Shown here: piece after piece, positions 15,092-22,128 of the stretch
Layout: the number at the start of each line of letters is the position of its first letter
Position numbering within the stretch: the stretch's first letter is position 1
DNA from: Chloroflexota bacterium
GTDB lineage: Bacteria > Chloroflexota > Anaerolineae > UBA4142
DNA: 57,040 nucleotides
Direction: 5' to 3'
Assembly (NCBI GenBank): GCA_016208315.1
Contig: JACQYF010000210.1
Span: forward strand, 1-57,040
The notes under the pieces: generated by a model
Databases searched by the model: none
What the model was told of the DNA's origin: nothing
Seen by the model: only the letters and a program-made list of their open reading frames with translations
Made by a program: the position numbers and the translations under genes

Positions 15092-16552
15092 TTACCTCGT
15101 CCAGTCCGCGATCCTCTCGTTCTGATAGAAGAACTGCACCGACACCTGGTCCGTCACATTTTTCAGCACCTGCCGGATTTTCTGCCCGCTCGGATCGGTG
15201 ACGAAGAATTCCCACTTGCCGTTGCGGTCCGAAAGGAACAGAATCTCTTGGCCGTCGGGCGACCACGTGGGCGCTACGTTGTGGACGGCGATGTCCAAGA
15301 GATAGTATTGGACGGGGTCGGGAGATGTGATACCGGTTTGGCCGCTGCCGTCGCTATTCATCATGTTCAGTTCCCAACGGTCGTGCGCCTGCATAGAGTA
15401 AACAATGCGCGTGCTGTCGGGACTCAGTTCCGATAACTGCATCGCGGGCCAGTGCAAGATCGGACGCGAGATATTCGCCGCCGAATCCCAATAGCTGCCG
15501 GTCGGGCCCAACAGCGACTCGCCGCCCTTGAACGCGTTGGTCGCCATGATGCCGATGTTGGGATCGGTGTAGACGATGGTGGCGCTGTCCTGACCCCAAC
15601 TGGGCACAAAGCAGAGCTGCGAGCATTGCGGTTCGGTCAGCTTGCCCGTCGCCAGTTCGACGACGCCGAGTTTCCAAAGGACGTTGCTTTCCGATTTCGA
15701 TTTGTCCTGCGCGAACACGACATATTTGCCGTCGGGGCTGATGCGCGGCCAGCGAATCCGCGGCGCGGCAAAGACGAGTTGTTCGTTCGACCCATCGGCG
15801 TTCGCGATGAAGACACCGGGATTGGTATTGTCCCAGCGCGCGAAAACGATCTGCTTGCCGTCGGGCGACCAGGTGGGGTCAATGCCGCGGGAGACTTTGG
15901 TCAGATTCGAGCCATCGCCATTTACGGCATAAATCTCGCCGCCGGTGGTCGTTTCGAAAACGACCTTGCCCTGCATCGTTCCGAGTTGGATCGGCGTGAC
16001 GGTAAACGGCACGGGCAAAGTCGGCGTGGGCGAAGGCACGACCGGCGGATAGAGTTGTACCGCGTCACCCGTCACCATCAGTCGAAACGCGACTTGGGCC
16101 GCGTTGCTGGTGTTCGTGACGGCGATCAAGTATCGGCCCGACGTGTTGAACGCGCCCGACCAATACAGATCGTGACTGAGATTGGCGTACGAGTCATCGC
16201 GATACGGCGTGCCATATCCCACGGGTTGCGTCGTCGGATCGCGCAGCCAGTCCGCGGCTTGCGCCGGCGTGTACACGCCGAATTGCAGCCCGCCCACCCC
16301 GTTCGCGTCCACGGCGACATTCGCTTTGGGCCGACTTGCGCCGCGTCCACCACGCGCCGCGCTGCCGCTTTCGAGCGCATAGTCAAAGTAGAACCATAAG
16401 GTCGCGTTCGGCGCGATGGTTTGCGAATCGGTAGGCACCATCAACGGATCACTTGGCCCCGCCCCCGCCGGCCCGCTTGCAAGCACGACCGGGGCCACCA
16501 GCGCCGTGACCATCAATGCTACCAAGACAAGACAAACCCACAAGTACTTCAT
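15092..16552 (-). CDS. Secreted TolB-like beta-propeller protein
   Basis: 486 residues. A signal peptide (MKYLWVCLVLVALMVTALVA) is followed by a pre-peptidase C-like beta domain (about residues 40-170, with GRYLIAVTNTSNAAQVAFRL), a Pro/Thr-rich linker (PPVVPSPTPTLPVPFTVTP) and WD40/TolB-type PD40 blades, each with the W-SPDGKxIVF pattern (PTWSPDGKQIVFARWDNTNP, RISPDGKYVVFAQDKS, PTWSPDGQEILFLSDRNGKW). It is probably extracytoplasmic; the ligand is unknown. The ATG at 16552 has AGGAG 8 nt upstream; an in-frame ATG at 16603 would add repeat-derived residues. It lies downstream of the MacB-type genes on the same strand and may be cotranscribed with them. Confidence 0.85.
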   Translation of the reverse strand: MKYLWVCLVLVALMVTALVAPVVLASGPAGAGPSDPLMVPTDSQTIAPNATLWFYFDYALESGSAARGGRGASRPKANVAVDANGVGGLQFGVYTPAQAADWLRDPTTQPVGYGTPYRDDSYANLSHDLYWSGAFNTSGRYLIAVTNTSNAAQVAFRLMVTGDAVQLYPPVVPSPTPTLPVPFTVTPIQLGTMQGKVVFETTTGGEIYAVNGDGSNLTKVSRGIDPTWSPDGKQIVFARWDNTNPGVFIANADGSNEQLVFAAPRIRWPRISPDGKYVVFAQDKSKSESNVLWKLGVVELATGKLTEPQCSQLCFVPSWGQDSATIVYTDPNIGIMATNAFKGGESLLGPTGSYWDSAANISRPILHWPAMQLSELSPDSTRIVYSMQAHDRWELNMMNSDGSGQTGITSPDPVQYYLLDIAVHNVAPTWSPDGQEILFLSDRNGKWEFFVTDPSGQKIRQVLKNVTDQVSVQFFYQNERIADWTR

Positions 16553-16561
16553 ACTCTTTCT

Positions 16562-16620
16562 CCTGACCTGAATACTGAATACTGAAAACTGTTTACTGTT
16601 CACCGTTCACTGTTTACTGC
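16562..16620. repeat. CTGAATACTGAATACTG-type low-complexity repeat
   Basis: Short tandem ACTGAA/TACTG units between the permease and beta-propeller genes. Similar word-repeat islands made of other words occur at 15059, 17879, 21227, 41669 and 44415. Confidence 0.8.
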
Positions 16621-16624
16621 TCTG

Positions 16625-17860
16625 TCATTCGTACCGCAGCGCTTCAATCGGCCGCAGGCCGGCCGCGCGGTTCGCGGGATAACTTCCAAAAAAGAGGCCG
16701 ACTCCCGCCGAGAATATCACTGCCAAGAACACCGAGTCCATGCCGACGACCGCGTTCACCGTTGTCCCGCCCACACTCAAGCCCGAGATCAACTGCGCGA
16801 TGATCGCGCCCAGAACGATGCCGATCAGCCCGCCCGACAAGCTGAGAAAAGTCGCCTCGGTCAAGAACTGGGCGAGGATGTCCCGCTTGCGCGCGCCCAC
16901 GGCTTTTCGCAATCCTATCTCGCGCGTCCGCTCGGTCACCGAGACTAACATTATATTCATTATCCCAATTCCGCCAACAACGAGCGAAATCGCCGCGACG
17001 CCGCCCAGGAAAAGGGTGAGGATACCTGTGACCTGATTGGCTGTGTTCAAGATATCTTGTTGGCTCTGGATATTGAAATCGTCCTGAAACTGGGTGCGAT
17101 GCCGCTCGCGCAGCACGTCGCCGATGTCCTGAATCACGCTGTCTTGCAGCTTCGAATCGGTGATCTTGACGTTGAGCACCGAGACGCTGTTGCTGCCGCG
17201 GAATTGGCCCGTCCGGCTCAAGCGGCTCATCGCGGTCGTGATGGGCACGTAAAGCTGCGTATCCGAGTTCAACGCGCCCGTCCCGCCTTTCGACGTCATC
17301 ACGCCGATGACGCGAAACGTCTGCCCATTGATACGGACCGATTGGCCGACCGGACTCGACGTGTCGAACAGGTCGGTCGCGATCTGCGAGCCGAGCACGA
17401 CGACCGCGGACTGCGCGGTGACGTTCGCCGCCGAGATGAACTCGCCTTCCGCGAGACTCACGTTGATCGCGTCGAGATAGTCCGGCGTCGTGCCGATGAC
17501 GCGACCGTTCACGTTATTTCCGAGATAAGCGACCTGACCAAAGCTGTCCACTTGAGGCGCGACGGCCACGATGTTCGCCAAGTCGCGCAGCGCCTCGCCA
17601 TCTTCCAGCGTCAACGTGGCCGCCGAACCTTCCGCGGCCCGCACTCCGCCCGACGAGGTTGAACCGGGGCGGATGTACAGCAAGTTCGTGCCGATGCTCG
17701 TGATCTGGCTGGTGATCGCGGCTTGCGCGCCCTGTCCGATGGACAACATCGCGATCACCGACATGACGCCGATGACAATCCCCAACATCGTCAACCCCGA
17801 GCGCATCCGGTTCGCGCCCAAACTTCGCAGCGCAATGCGTATACTCTCTGACATGTTCAT
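16625..17860 (-). CDS. MacB/FtsX-type ABC transporter permease
   Basis: 411 residues. A first membrane helix (MRSGLTMLGIVIGVMSVIAM) is followed by a large extracytoplasmic MacB_PCD domain (about residues 45-280) and three C-terminal helices with the FtsX signature (GGIGIMNIMLVSVTERTREI, GLRKAVGARKRDILAQFLTE, then LSGGLIGIVLGAIIAQLISG and the end GLRPIEALRYE). With the ATPase and membrane-fusion protein encoded upstream it forms a tripartite-like exporter in the inner membrane. GGAG is 7 nt before the ATG at 17860. Confidence 0.95.
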   Translation of the reverse strand: MNMSESIRIALRSLGANRMRSGLTMLGIVIGVMSVIAMLSIGQGAQAAITSQITSIGTNLLYIRPGSTSSGGVRAAEGSAATLTLEDGEALRDLANIVAVAPQVDSFGQVAYLGNNVNGRVIGTTPDYLDAINVSLAEGEFISAANVTAQSAVVVLGSQIATDLFDTSSPVGQSVRINGQTFRVIGVMTSKGGTGALNSDTQLYVPITTAMSRLSRTGQFRGSNSVSVLNVKITDSKLQDSVIQDIGDVLRERHRTQFQDDFNIQSQQDILNTANQVTGILTLFLGGVAAISLVVGGIGIMNIMLVSVTERTREIGLRKAVGARKRDILAQFLTEATFLSLSGGLIGIVLGAIIAQLISGLSVGGTTVNAVVGMDSVFLAVIFSAGVGLFFGSYPANRAAGLRPIEALRYE

Positions 17861-17878
17861 ATGGAATCTCCAGCGTAA

Positions 17879-17963
17879 ATCGTGAAACGTAAAGCGTAAA
17901 AAGAGAACGCCGTGAGAACAGGTTTACGTTTTACGTTTCACGTTTTACGTTTCACGTTTCACG
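17879..17963. repeat. ACGTTTTACGTTTCACG-type repeat
   Basis: Word-repeat island with GTAAA/GTGAA units on one side and the complementary ACGTTTTACGTTTCACG units on the other. The last three codons and the TGA stop of the ABC ATPase gene (ACG TGA) are part of it. Confidence 0.85.
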
Positions 17964-18666
17964 TTTTACCGATTTGGTGTGAACCATTCCCATTCTCGAC
18001 GATCACCCCATCCCTCACCCGAATCACGCGCTGGGCCTGCGCCGCGATGCTGGGATCGTGCGTGACCAGAATCACCGTCAGGCCTTGATCGCGGTTGAGC
18101 GATTTAAAGATGCCCATGATCTCGGTCCCCGATTTCGAATCCAGGTTGCCGGTCGGCTCGTCGGCGAGAATGATGCTCGGACGGTTGACGAGCGCCCGCG
18201 CGATCGCGACCCGCTGCTGCTGTCCGCCCGACAATTCGTTCGGCCGATGATGGACGCGTTCCTTCAGCCCGACCGATTCGAGCGCGCTCAGCGCGCGTTG
18301 TTTGCGGTCCGGCGCGCCCGCGTACACCATCGGCAGTTCGACGTTATCGAGCGCGGTCGTGCGCGGCAGAAGGTTGAACGTTTGAAACACGAATCCGATT
18401 TTCTGATTGCGAATCTGCGCCAGTTCGTCGTCGTTCAACTTCGACGCCTCGACCCCGTCCAGGCGAAACGTCCCGCTGCTGGGCGAATCGAGGCAGCCGA
18501 TGATATTCATCAGCGTGGACTTGCCCGACCCCGATGGTCCCGTGATCGCGACCATTTCCCCGCGGTCCACTTGCAGCGAAACCCCGTTGAGGGCCGGAAC
18601 CTCCATATCGCCCATTCGGTATATCTTTTTCACGTCTTGGATTTCAATCACTGGTGGCATTGTCAT
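17959..18666 (-). CDS. MacB/LolD-type ABC transporter ATP-binding protein
   Basis: 235 residues, typical length. Walker A GPSGSGKSTLMN (about residue 42), Q-loop FVFQTFNLLPRTTALDNVEL, signature LSGGQQQRVAIARAL, Walker B IILADEPTGNLDS and the H-loop VTHDPSIAAQAQR are complete. It energises the permease encoded 98 bp downstream and receives its partner from the membrane-fusion gene 10 bp upstream. Confidence 0.97.
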   Translation of the reverse strand: MTMPPVIEIQDVKKIYRMGDMEVPALNGVSLQVDRGEMVAITGPSGSGKSTLMNIIGCLDSPSSGTFRLDGVEASKLNDDELAQIRNQKIGFVFQTFNLLPRTTALDNVELPMVYAGAPDRKQRALSALESVGLKERVHHRPNELSGGQQQRVAIARALVNRPSIILADEPTGNLDSKSGTEIMGIFKSLNRDQGLTVILVTHDPSIAAQAQRVIRVRDGVIVENGNGSHQIGKT

Positions 18667-18676
18667 CTCCTATTGG

Positions 18677-20080
18677 TTACGGTGGCGGCCCCGCCGGCCC
18701 GCCCAGTCCCGGGATCGCGATGTTCGTGCCGCGGTTCGACGAGGTCGTTTGGGTTGTATTCACGACGACGACGTCGCCTTCCTTCAGGCCGTTGGTTACC
18801 TCGATCATCGAGTCGCCAGCCAGGCCCGTGCTAATCGGCGTCTGGACCGGCTGTCCTTGGTCCAAGACCGAGACAGTCTTTACATTGCCCGATGAGCGCA
18901 CCGCGCGACTGGGAATCAGCAAGACATTGTCACGGTGCTCGACCTCGATGACGAGCGATGCCGTCATGCCCGGTCGAATATCCGCATCGGCATTGGCGAT
19001 GCTCACGATCACTGTGTAATTGACCACGCCCGAAGTCACCGTGGCCACCGGCGCGATGGCCGTCACCGTGCCTTTGTACGTTTTGCCGGACAGCGCATCG
19101 AGCGTCATCTGAGCCGGTTCGTCCACCTTGATCTTGGCCATGTCCACTTCAGCCACCGTCACTTTGACTTGCAGCTTGGAGAGGTCAACCAGATTCACTG
19201 CCGTGCCCGAGGCGCTATCGCCCGCGCTGAAATTGACTGCCGCCACAATGCCGTCGAAAGGCGCCTTGAGCGCGGCATTGTCGAGATTGCGCTGCGCTTG
19301 CTCGACTGAAACTGTGGCGTTGTCGAGCGACGCCTGTGCCGTGCGCGTCGAAGTGTCCAGGTTCTTTTGCGCCTGTTCGAGCGATACCTGAGCGTTGTCG
19401 AGCGACGCCTGCGCGGTCCGCAGCGCAGTGTCGTTGATCGTCGCGGCGGTGATCTTGTAATTGGCGAGCGCCGAGTTGTAATCGGACGTGGCGGTCTGAA
19501 GCGTTGCGGCCTGGGTCGTCATGCCGATGTCGCTGCGCCACGCGATCGCATTGTACGCGCCTTGGGCCTGTTCGAGCGTCACGCGCGCCTTGTCCAACGC
19601 GGCCTTGGCGACGATCAGTTGATCGAGATTGGTCGCGTTCTTGGCTTTGGCCGAATCGTAATTGGCCTGTGCGCTCGCAAGATTCGCCTGCGCGGTCTTG
19701 AGCGCGAACTGTAAATTGGCTTGGGTCGCGTCAAAGCTGGCGCGTTGGCTCGCGAGATTGGACTGCGCGGTCTTGAGTGAGAGCTGAAGATCGGTCGTGT
19801 CGAGCTGCATGAGCAACTGGCCCGTCTTCACCTGATCGCCCACTTTGACGGCTACTTGCGCCACGCGTCCCGACGACGTAAAGCCAAGCGCGGCTGAGCT
19901 GAGCGCGGAAACATTGCCCGAAGCATTCACGGTGGCCGCGAGCGAGCCGCGGGTCACCGTCGCCGTTTGGACCTGCTTGGTCGTCGCGGCGCTCGCCGTC
20001 ATGCGCTGCACGCCGAACACGCCGGCGATCACGAGCACGATCAGCACCACGCCTCCGGCGAGGATCAATCTGCGTTTCAT
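18677..20080 (-). CDS. Membrane-fusion (HlyD/RND periplasmic adaptor) protein
   Basis: 467 residues. The N-terminal membrane anchor is MKRRLILAGGVVLIVLVIAG. A biotinyl-lipoyl-like half (VTVNASGNVS, GDQVKTGQLLMQLDT) is followed by a very long alpha-helical hairpin rich in ALKTAQANLASAQANYDSA-type heptads (about residues 120-290), then the second lipoyl half (ALKAPFDGIVAAVNFSAGD) and the beta-barrel (RPGMTASLVIEVEHRDNVLL). A Gly-Pro tail ends the protein. It is first of the exporter operon. AGGAG lies 8 nt before the ATG at 20080. A set of 11-bp-spaced repeats upstream may be its operator. Confidence 0.92.
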   Translation of the reverse strand: MKRRLILAGGVVLIVLVIAGVFGVQRMTASAATTKQVQTATVTRGSLAATVNASGNVSALSSAALGFTSSGRVAQVAVKVGDQVKTGQLLMQLDTTDLQLSLKTAQSNLASQRASFDATQANLQFALKTAQANLASAQANYDSAKAKNATNLDQLIVAKAALDKARVTLEQAQGAYNAIAWRSDIGMTTQAATLQTATSDYNSALANYKITAATINDTALRTAQASLDNAQVSLEQAQKNLDTSTRTAQASLDNATVSVEQAQRNLDNAALKAPFDGIVAAVNFSAGDSASGTAVNLVDLSKLQVKVTVAEVDMAKIKVDEPAQMTLDALSGKTYKGTVTAIAPVATVTSGVVNYTVIVSIANADADIRPGMTASLVIEVEHRDNVLLIPSRAVRSSGNVKTVSVLDQGQPVQTPISTGLAGDSMIEVTNGLKEGDVVVVNTTQTTSSNRGTNIAIPGLGGPAGPPP

Positions 20081-20166
20081 AAATTCAACTCCTGGGGAAA
20101 AAGTGTTTCTCTTGCGTATGCCGTTGGCATTGTAGCAAGCATAGATGAGGATAACCCAAGCGAACA

Positions 20167-20215
20167 CTGAGAGTTGACTGAGAGTCACGGGGCCGTTTCT
20201 CAGCAAACTCTCATC
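20167..20215. promoter_or_regulatory. Operator-like array upstream of the exporter operon
   Basis: CTGAGAGT occurs twice with an 11-bp period (20167-20174, 20178-20185). A second pair of the complementary words TCTCAG and TCTCAT, also 11 bp apart, lies at 20198-20213. Direct half-sites one helical turn apart are typical of OmpR-family response regulators; here two such pairs face each other. Confidence 0.45.
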
Positions 20216-20280
20216 ACCATTACGCAAGCAGAGTTGTAACAGTTGCGGGGATTAGCGGAGATTCGCGTGGATTCGCGGAC

Positions 20281-20324
20281 AAAAAAACGGCCCTGATCCG
20301 GAACCATTCCGGGTCAGGGCCGTT
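20281..20324 (-). terminator. Strong intrinsic terminator of the nos operon
   Basis: AACGGCCCTGA-type arms (about 17 bp with small mismatches) around a short loop, followed by seven Ts on the minus strand, directly after the cytochrome c gene. Confidence 0.88.
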
Positions 20325-20342
20325 CGAATTCAATCTCTCCGG

Positions 20343-20732
20343 CTACTTTTGCAGCGAGCGGATGTAGGCCACAATGTCGCCGAGGTCGGCATCAGTCAGC
20401 GCCGGGTTTCCTCCCTTGGCGGGCATGTCCACCTTCGTCGTGTTCGCGGGATCCGTCGCCGAACGACCCTTTTTGATAAAGTCAACCAGCGCAACATCCG
20501 ACTGGCCTTTCACAAAAGTGCTCGTGGTCAGGTCCTTGCCGAGGCCGGTAATCCCTTTCAGATCGGCCCCATGGCAAGCCGTGCAGGTTGAATCGTACCT
20601 GGTCTTACCCTTGGCGGGATCGCCGGCACTCTTAGCCGGGGCCGCCGGACTGCCAGCGCCCCCGCCGCACGCCGACAGCGCGAGGGCGACGAGAACGAGC
20701 GCGGAGAGTAGGACGAACATGCGGAGCTTCAT
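20343..20732 (-). CDS. Monohaem cytochrome c lipoprotein
   Basis: 129 residues. A lipoprotein signal with lipobox LSAC (residues 19-22) precedes a single CTACH haem site (about residues 50-54), with a distal Met in DMPAKGG and the C-terminal helix DADLGDIVAYIRSLQK. It is last of the nos operon, just before the terminator, and probably delivers electrons to the nitrous oxide reductase outside the membrane. GGAGG lies 6 nt upstream of the ATG at 20732. Confidence 0.92.
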   Translation of the reverse strand: MKLRMFVLLSALVLVALALSACGGGAGSPAAPAKSAGDPAKGKTRYDSTCTACHGADLKGITGLGKDLTTSTFVKGQSDVALVDFIKKGRSATDPANTTKVDMPAKGGNPALTDADLGDIVAYIRSLQK

Positions 20733-20809
20733 TGATTCCTCCCTTTGATTTTGGCCGTGCTTTGCAGAGCGATGATAGCACAAACTGCGCTTTGTTTCAA
20801 CCGCGATTC

Positions 20810-21304
20810 TTACATCTTCTTCCCCGTCATCGGTCTCGCCGTCATCACCTGGTCGAACGTGAGCACCTGCGCGTTGAGGCGGCCGGCAAACGCTTGCGCG
20901 CCCGTCTGATCCGCGAAAGCGGCGACCCCGGTCCCCATCGGCGATTTCACCTCCGCGCTCATCACGTAGAACGCGGTCTGCCCGTTGATCCACGCCTGCG
21001 AGTTGTAATCGTGGACGAACCACACGCGCACGTTCATTTCGGGATGGCGAGTATGGTAACTGAACATTTCGCCCGCGTCGTCGAATTTCAAGGTCTTGCC
21101 GTCCGTCGTCAGAGTCGCCGCGGCAAAGCGCGGCTCGCTAATGATCATCCCGCACGCGTCACACATCTCGCGCCCATACACGATCTCCGGCGGCCTGGGT
21201 TCACTCGATTGTGGCCCGCAAGCGGCAAGTAAAAAGTAAAAAGCGAAAAGCAAAAAGTACAACCCTACTTTTAGCTTCTTACTTTTAGCTTTTGCCTTGT
21301 TCAT
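20810..21304 (-). CDS. nosL: NosL copper-chaperone lipoprotein
   Basis: 164 residues. The NosL core is clear: CDACGMIISEPRFAA, LKFDDAGEMFSYHTRH, VRVWFVHDYNSQAWINGQTA, YVMSAEVKSPMGTGVAAFAD. NosL delivers Cu(I) for the CuZ site of nitrous oxide reductase. The lipoprotein signal (lipobox LAAC, residues about 26-29) is unusual in being encoded by a palindromic word repeat (21227-21293): one arm codes the Lys-rich start NKAKAKSKKLK and the complementary arm codes YFLLFAFYFLL. The start overlaps the nosY stop as ATGA, with AGGAG 5 nt upstream. Confidence 0.93.
   Translation of the reverse strand: MNKAKAKSKKLKVGLYFLLFAFYFLLAACGPQSSEPRPPEIVYGREMCDACGMIISEPRFAAATLTTDGKTLKFDDAGEMFSYHTRHPEMNVRVWFVHDYNSQAWINGQTAFYVMSAEVKSPMGTGVAAFADQTGAQAFAGRLNAQVLTFDQVMTARPMTGKKM
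21227..21293. repeat. AAAAGTAAAAAGC-type inverted word repeat within nosL
   Basis: AAGTAAAAAGTAAAAAGC-type units (21227-21259) and TACTTTTAGCTTCTTACTTT-type units (21266-21293) are imperfect complements separated by a 6-nt spacer. They form the 5' end of the nosL reading frame. Confidence 0.85.
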
Positions 21305-22128
21305 TGGTCTCCTTTGCGGTTGAACAGCGCATACGCCGCTCCGAACGTGGCGACGATCCATCCGGCGAGCAGGGCGAGTAGCACCAGCGGCAGCGCGGTG
21401 CCAAACTGGAAAAACGCGAACTGTCCGACCGCGCCAAGCGTATCGAGCGTCGCGCGCAGCGAGTAGATCGAAGCCAGCTTGAACACCTGGAGCGGATTTG
21501 CGACGAGCAGCATGAACAGCACGTCGGACGTCGGTCGCCACGTGAGTGTTGCGCCAACCAAGCCGAGGTCGCCGAAGAACACCAAGCCCAGCCAGAGCAC
21601 CAGCGCCGCGCCCGCGGCCGTTGACCCTTTCCGCGTCAGAGTGCTGACGATAAGACCCAACCCCAGTGACACTAACGCGAGCAAAAGCGTAAATCCGGCC
21701 AGCATCAAATAGGCGACCGCGTTCCCATCGCCGCCCGATGCCAGTCCGAGGCCCGCCAACCCGAAACCCAGCCCGAGCGCGGCGACGAGCGCCATCCCCG
21801 CGCCAAGTGCTTTGCCGAAGAAAACCTCCGTGCGACTGACCGGCTGCGCGAGCAGATACAAGAGCGTGCCGCGTTCGCGATCGCCGGCCACGGCGCCCGC
21901 GCCGACACTCAAGCCCATCAGCGGGACGAACAACAACAGCGCGTTGATGAGACTCGCCGCGGTCCGCCCGAATCCGCCGAGACCCGCGTAACCCGCGGAT
22001 GCCAGGCCCGCTTGCGAAAGCGCGAGCGCGAGTCCGGCGAATGCGACCGCGTAAAACCACAGCCATTTATTGCGTAACGCCTCGCGCAACTCGCGCTGCG
22101 CGATCGTCCAGAGGAGAGTCAATTCCAT
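21301..22128 (-). CDS. nosY: NosY ABC-type permease
   Basis: 275 residues with six membrane segments of the ABC-2/NosY type: a cytoplasmic amphipathic start (WTIAQRELREALRNKWLWF), AGAVAGDRERGTLLYLLAQP and SRTEVFFGKALGAGMALVAA, which are family hallmarks. It is the membrane partner of the NosF ATPase and NosD in CuZ maturation. It overlaps nosDF by 10 bp and nosL by 4 bp, so translation is coupled. Confidence 0.95.
   Translation of the reverse strand: MELTLLWTIAQRELREALRNKWLWFYAVAFAGLALALSQAGLASAGYAGLGGFGRTAASLINALLLFVPLMGLSVGAGAVAGDRERGTLLYLLAQPVSRTEVFFGKALGAGMALVAALGLGFGLAGLGLASGGDGNAVAYLMLAGFTLLLALVSLGLGLIVSTLTRKGSTAAGAALVLWLGLVFFGDLGLVGATLTWRPTSDVLFMLLVANPLQVFKLASIYSLRATLDTLGAVGQFAFFQFGTALPLVLLALLAGWIVATFGAAYALFNRKGDQ

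Noticed and set aside
16553..16603. Longer N-terminus for the beta-propeller protein
   Set aside because: The extra 17 residues are read from a tandem repeat; the ATG at 16552 has a good Shine-Dalgarno and starts a normal signal peptide.
20810..22066. A 418-codon frame covering nosL and part of nosY
   Set aside because: Only the last 164 codons (NosL) have homology and a ribosome-binding site; the upstream part is out of frame with the clear NosY sequence.
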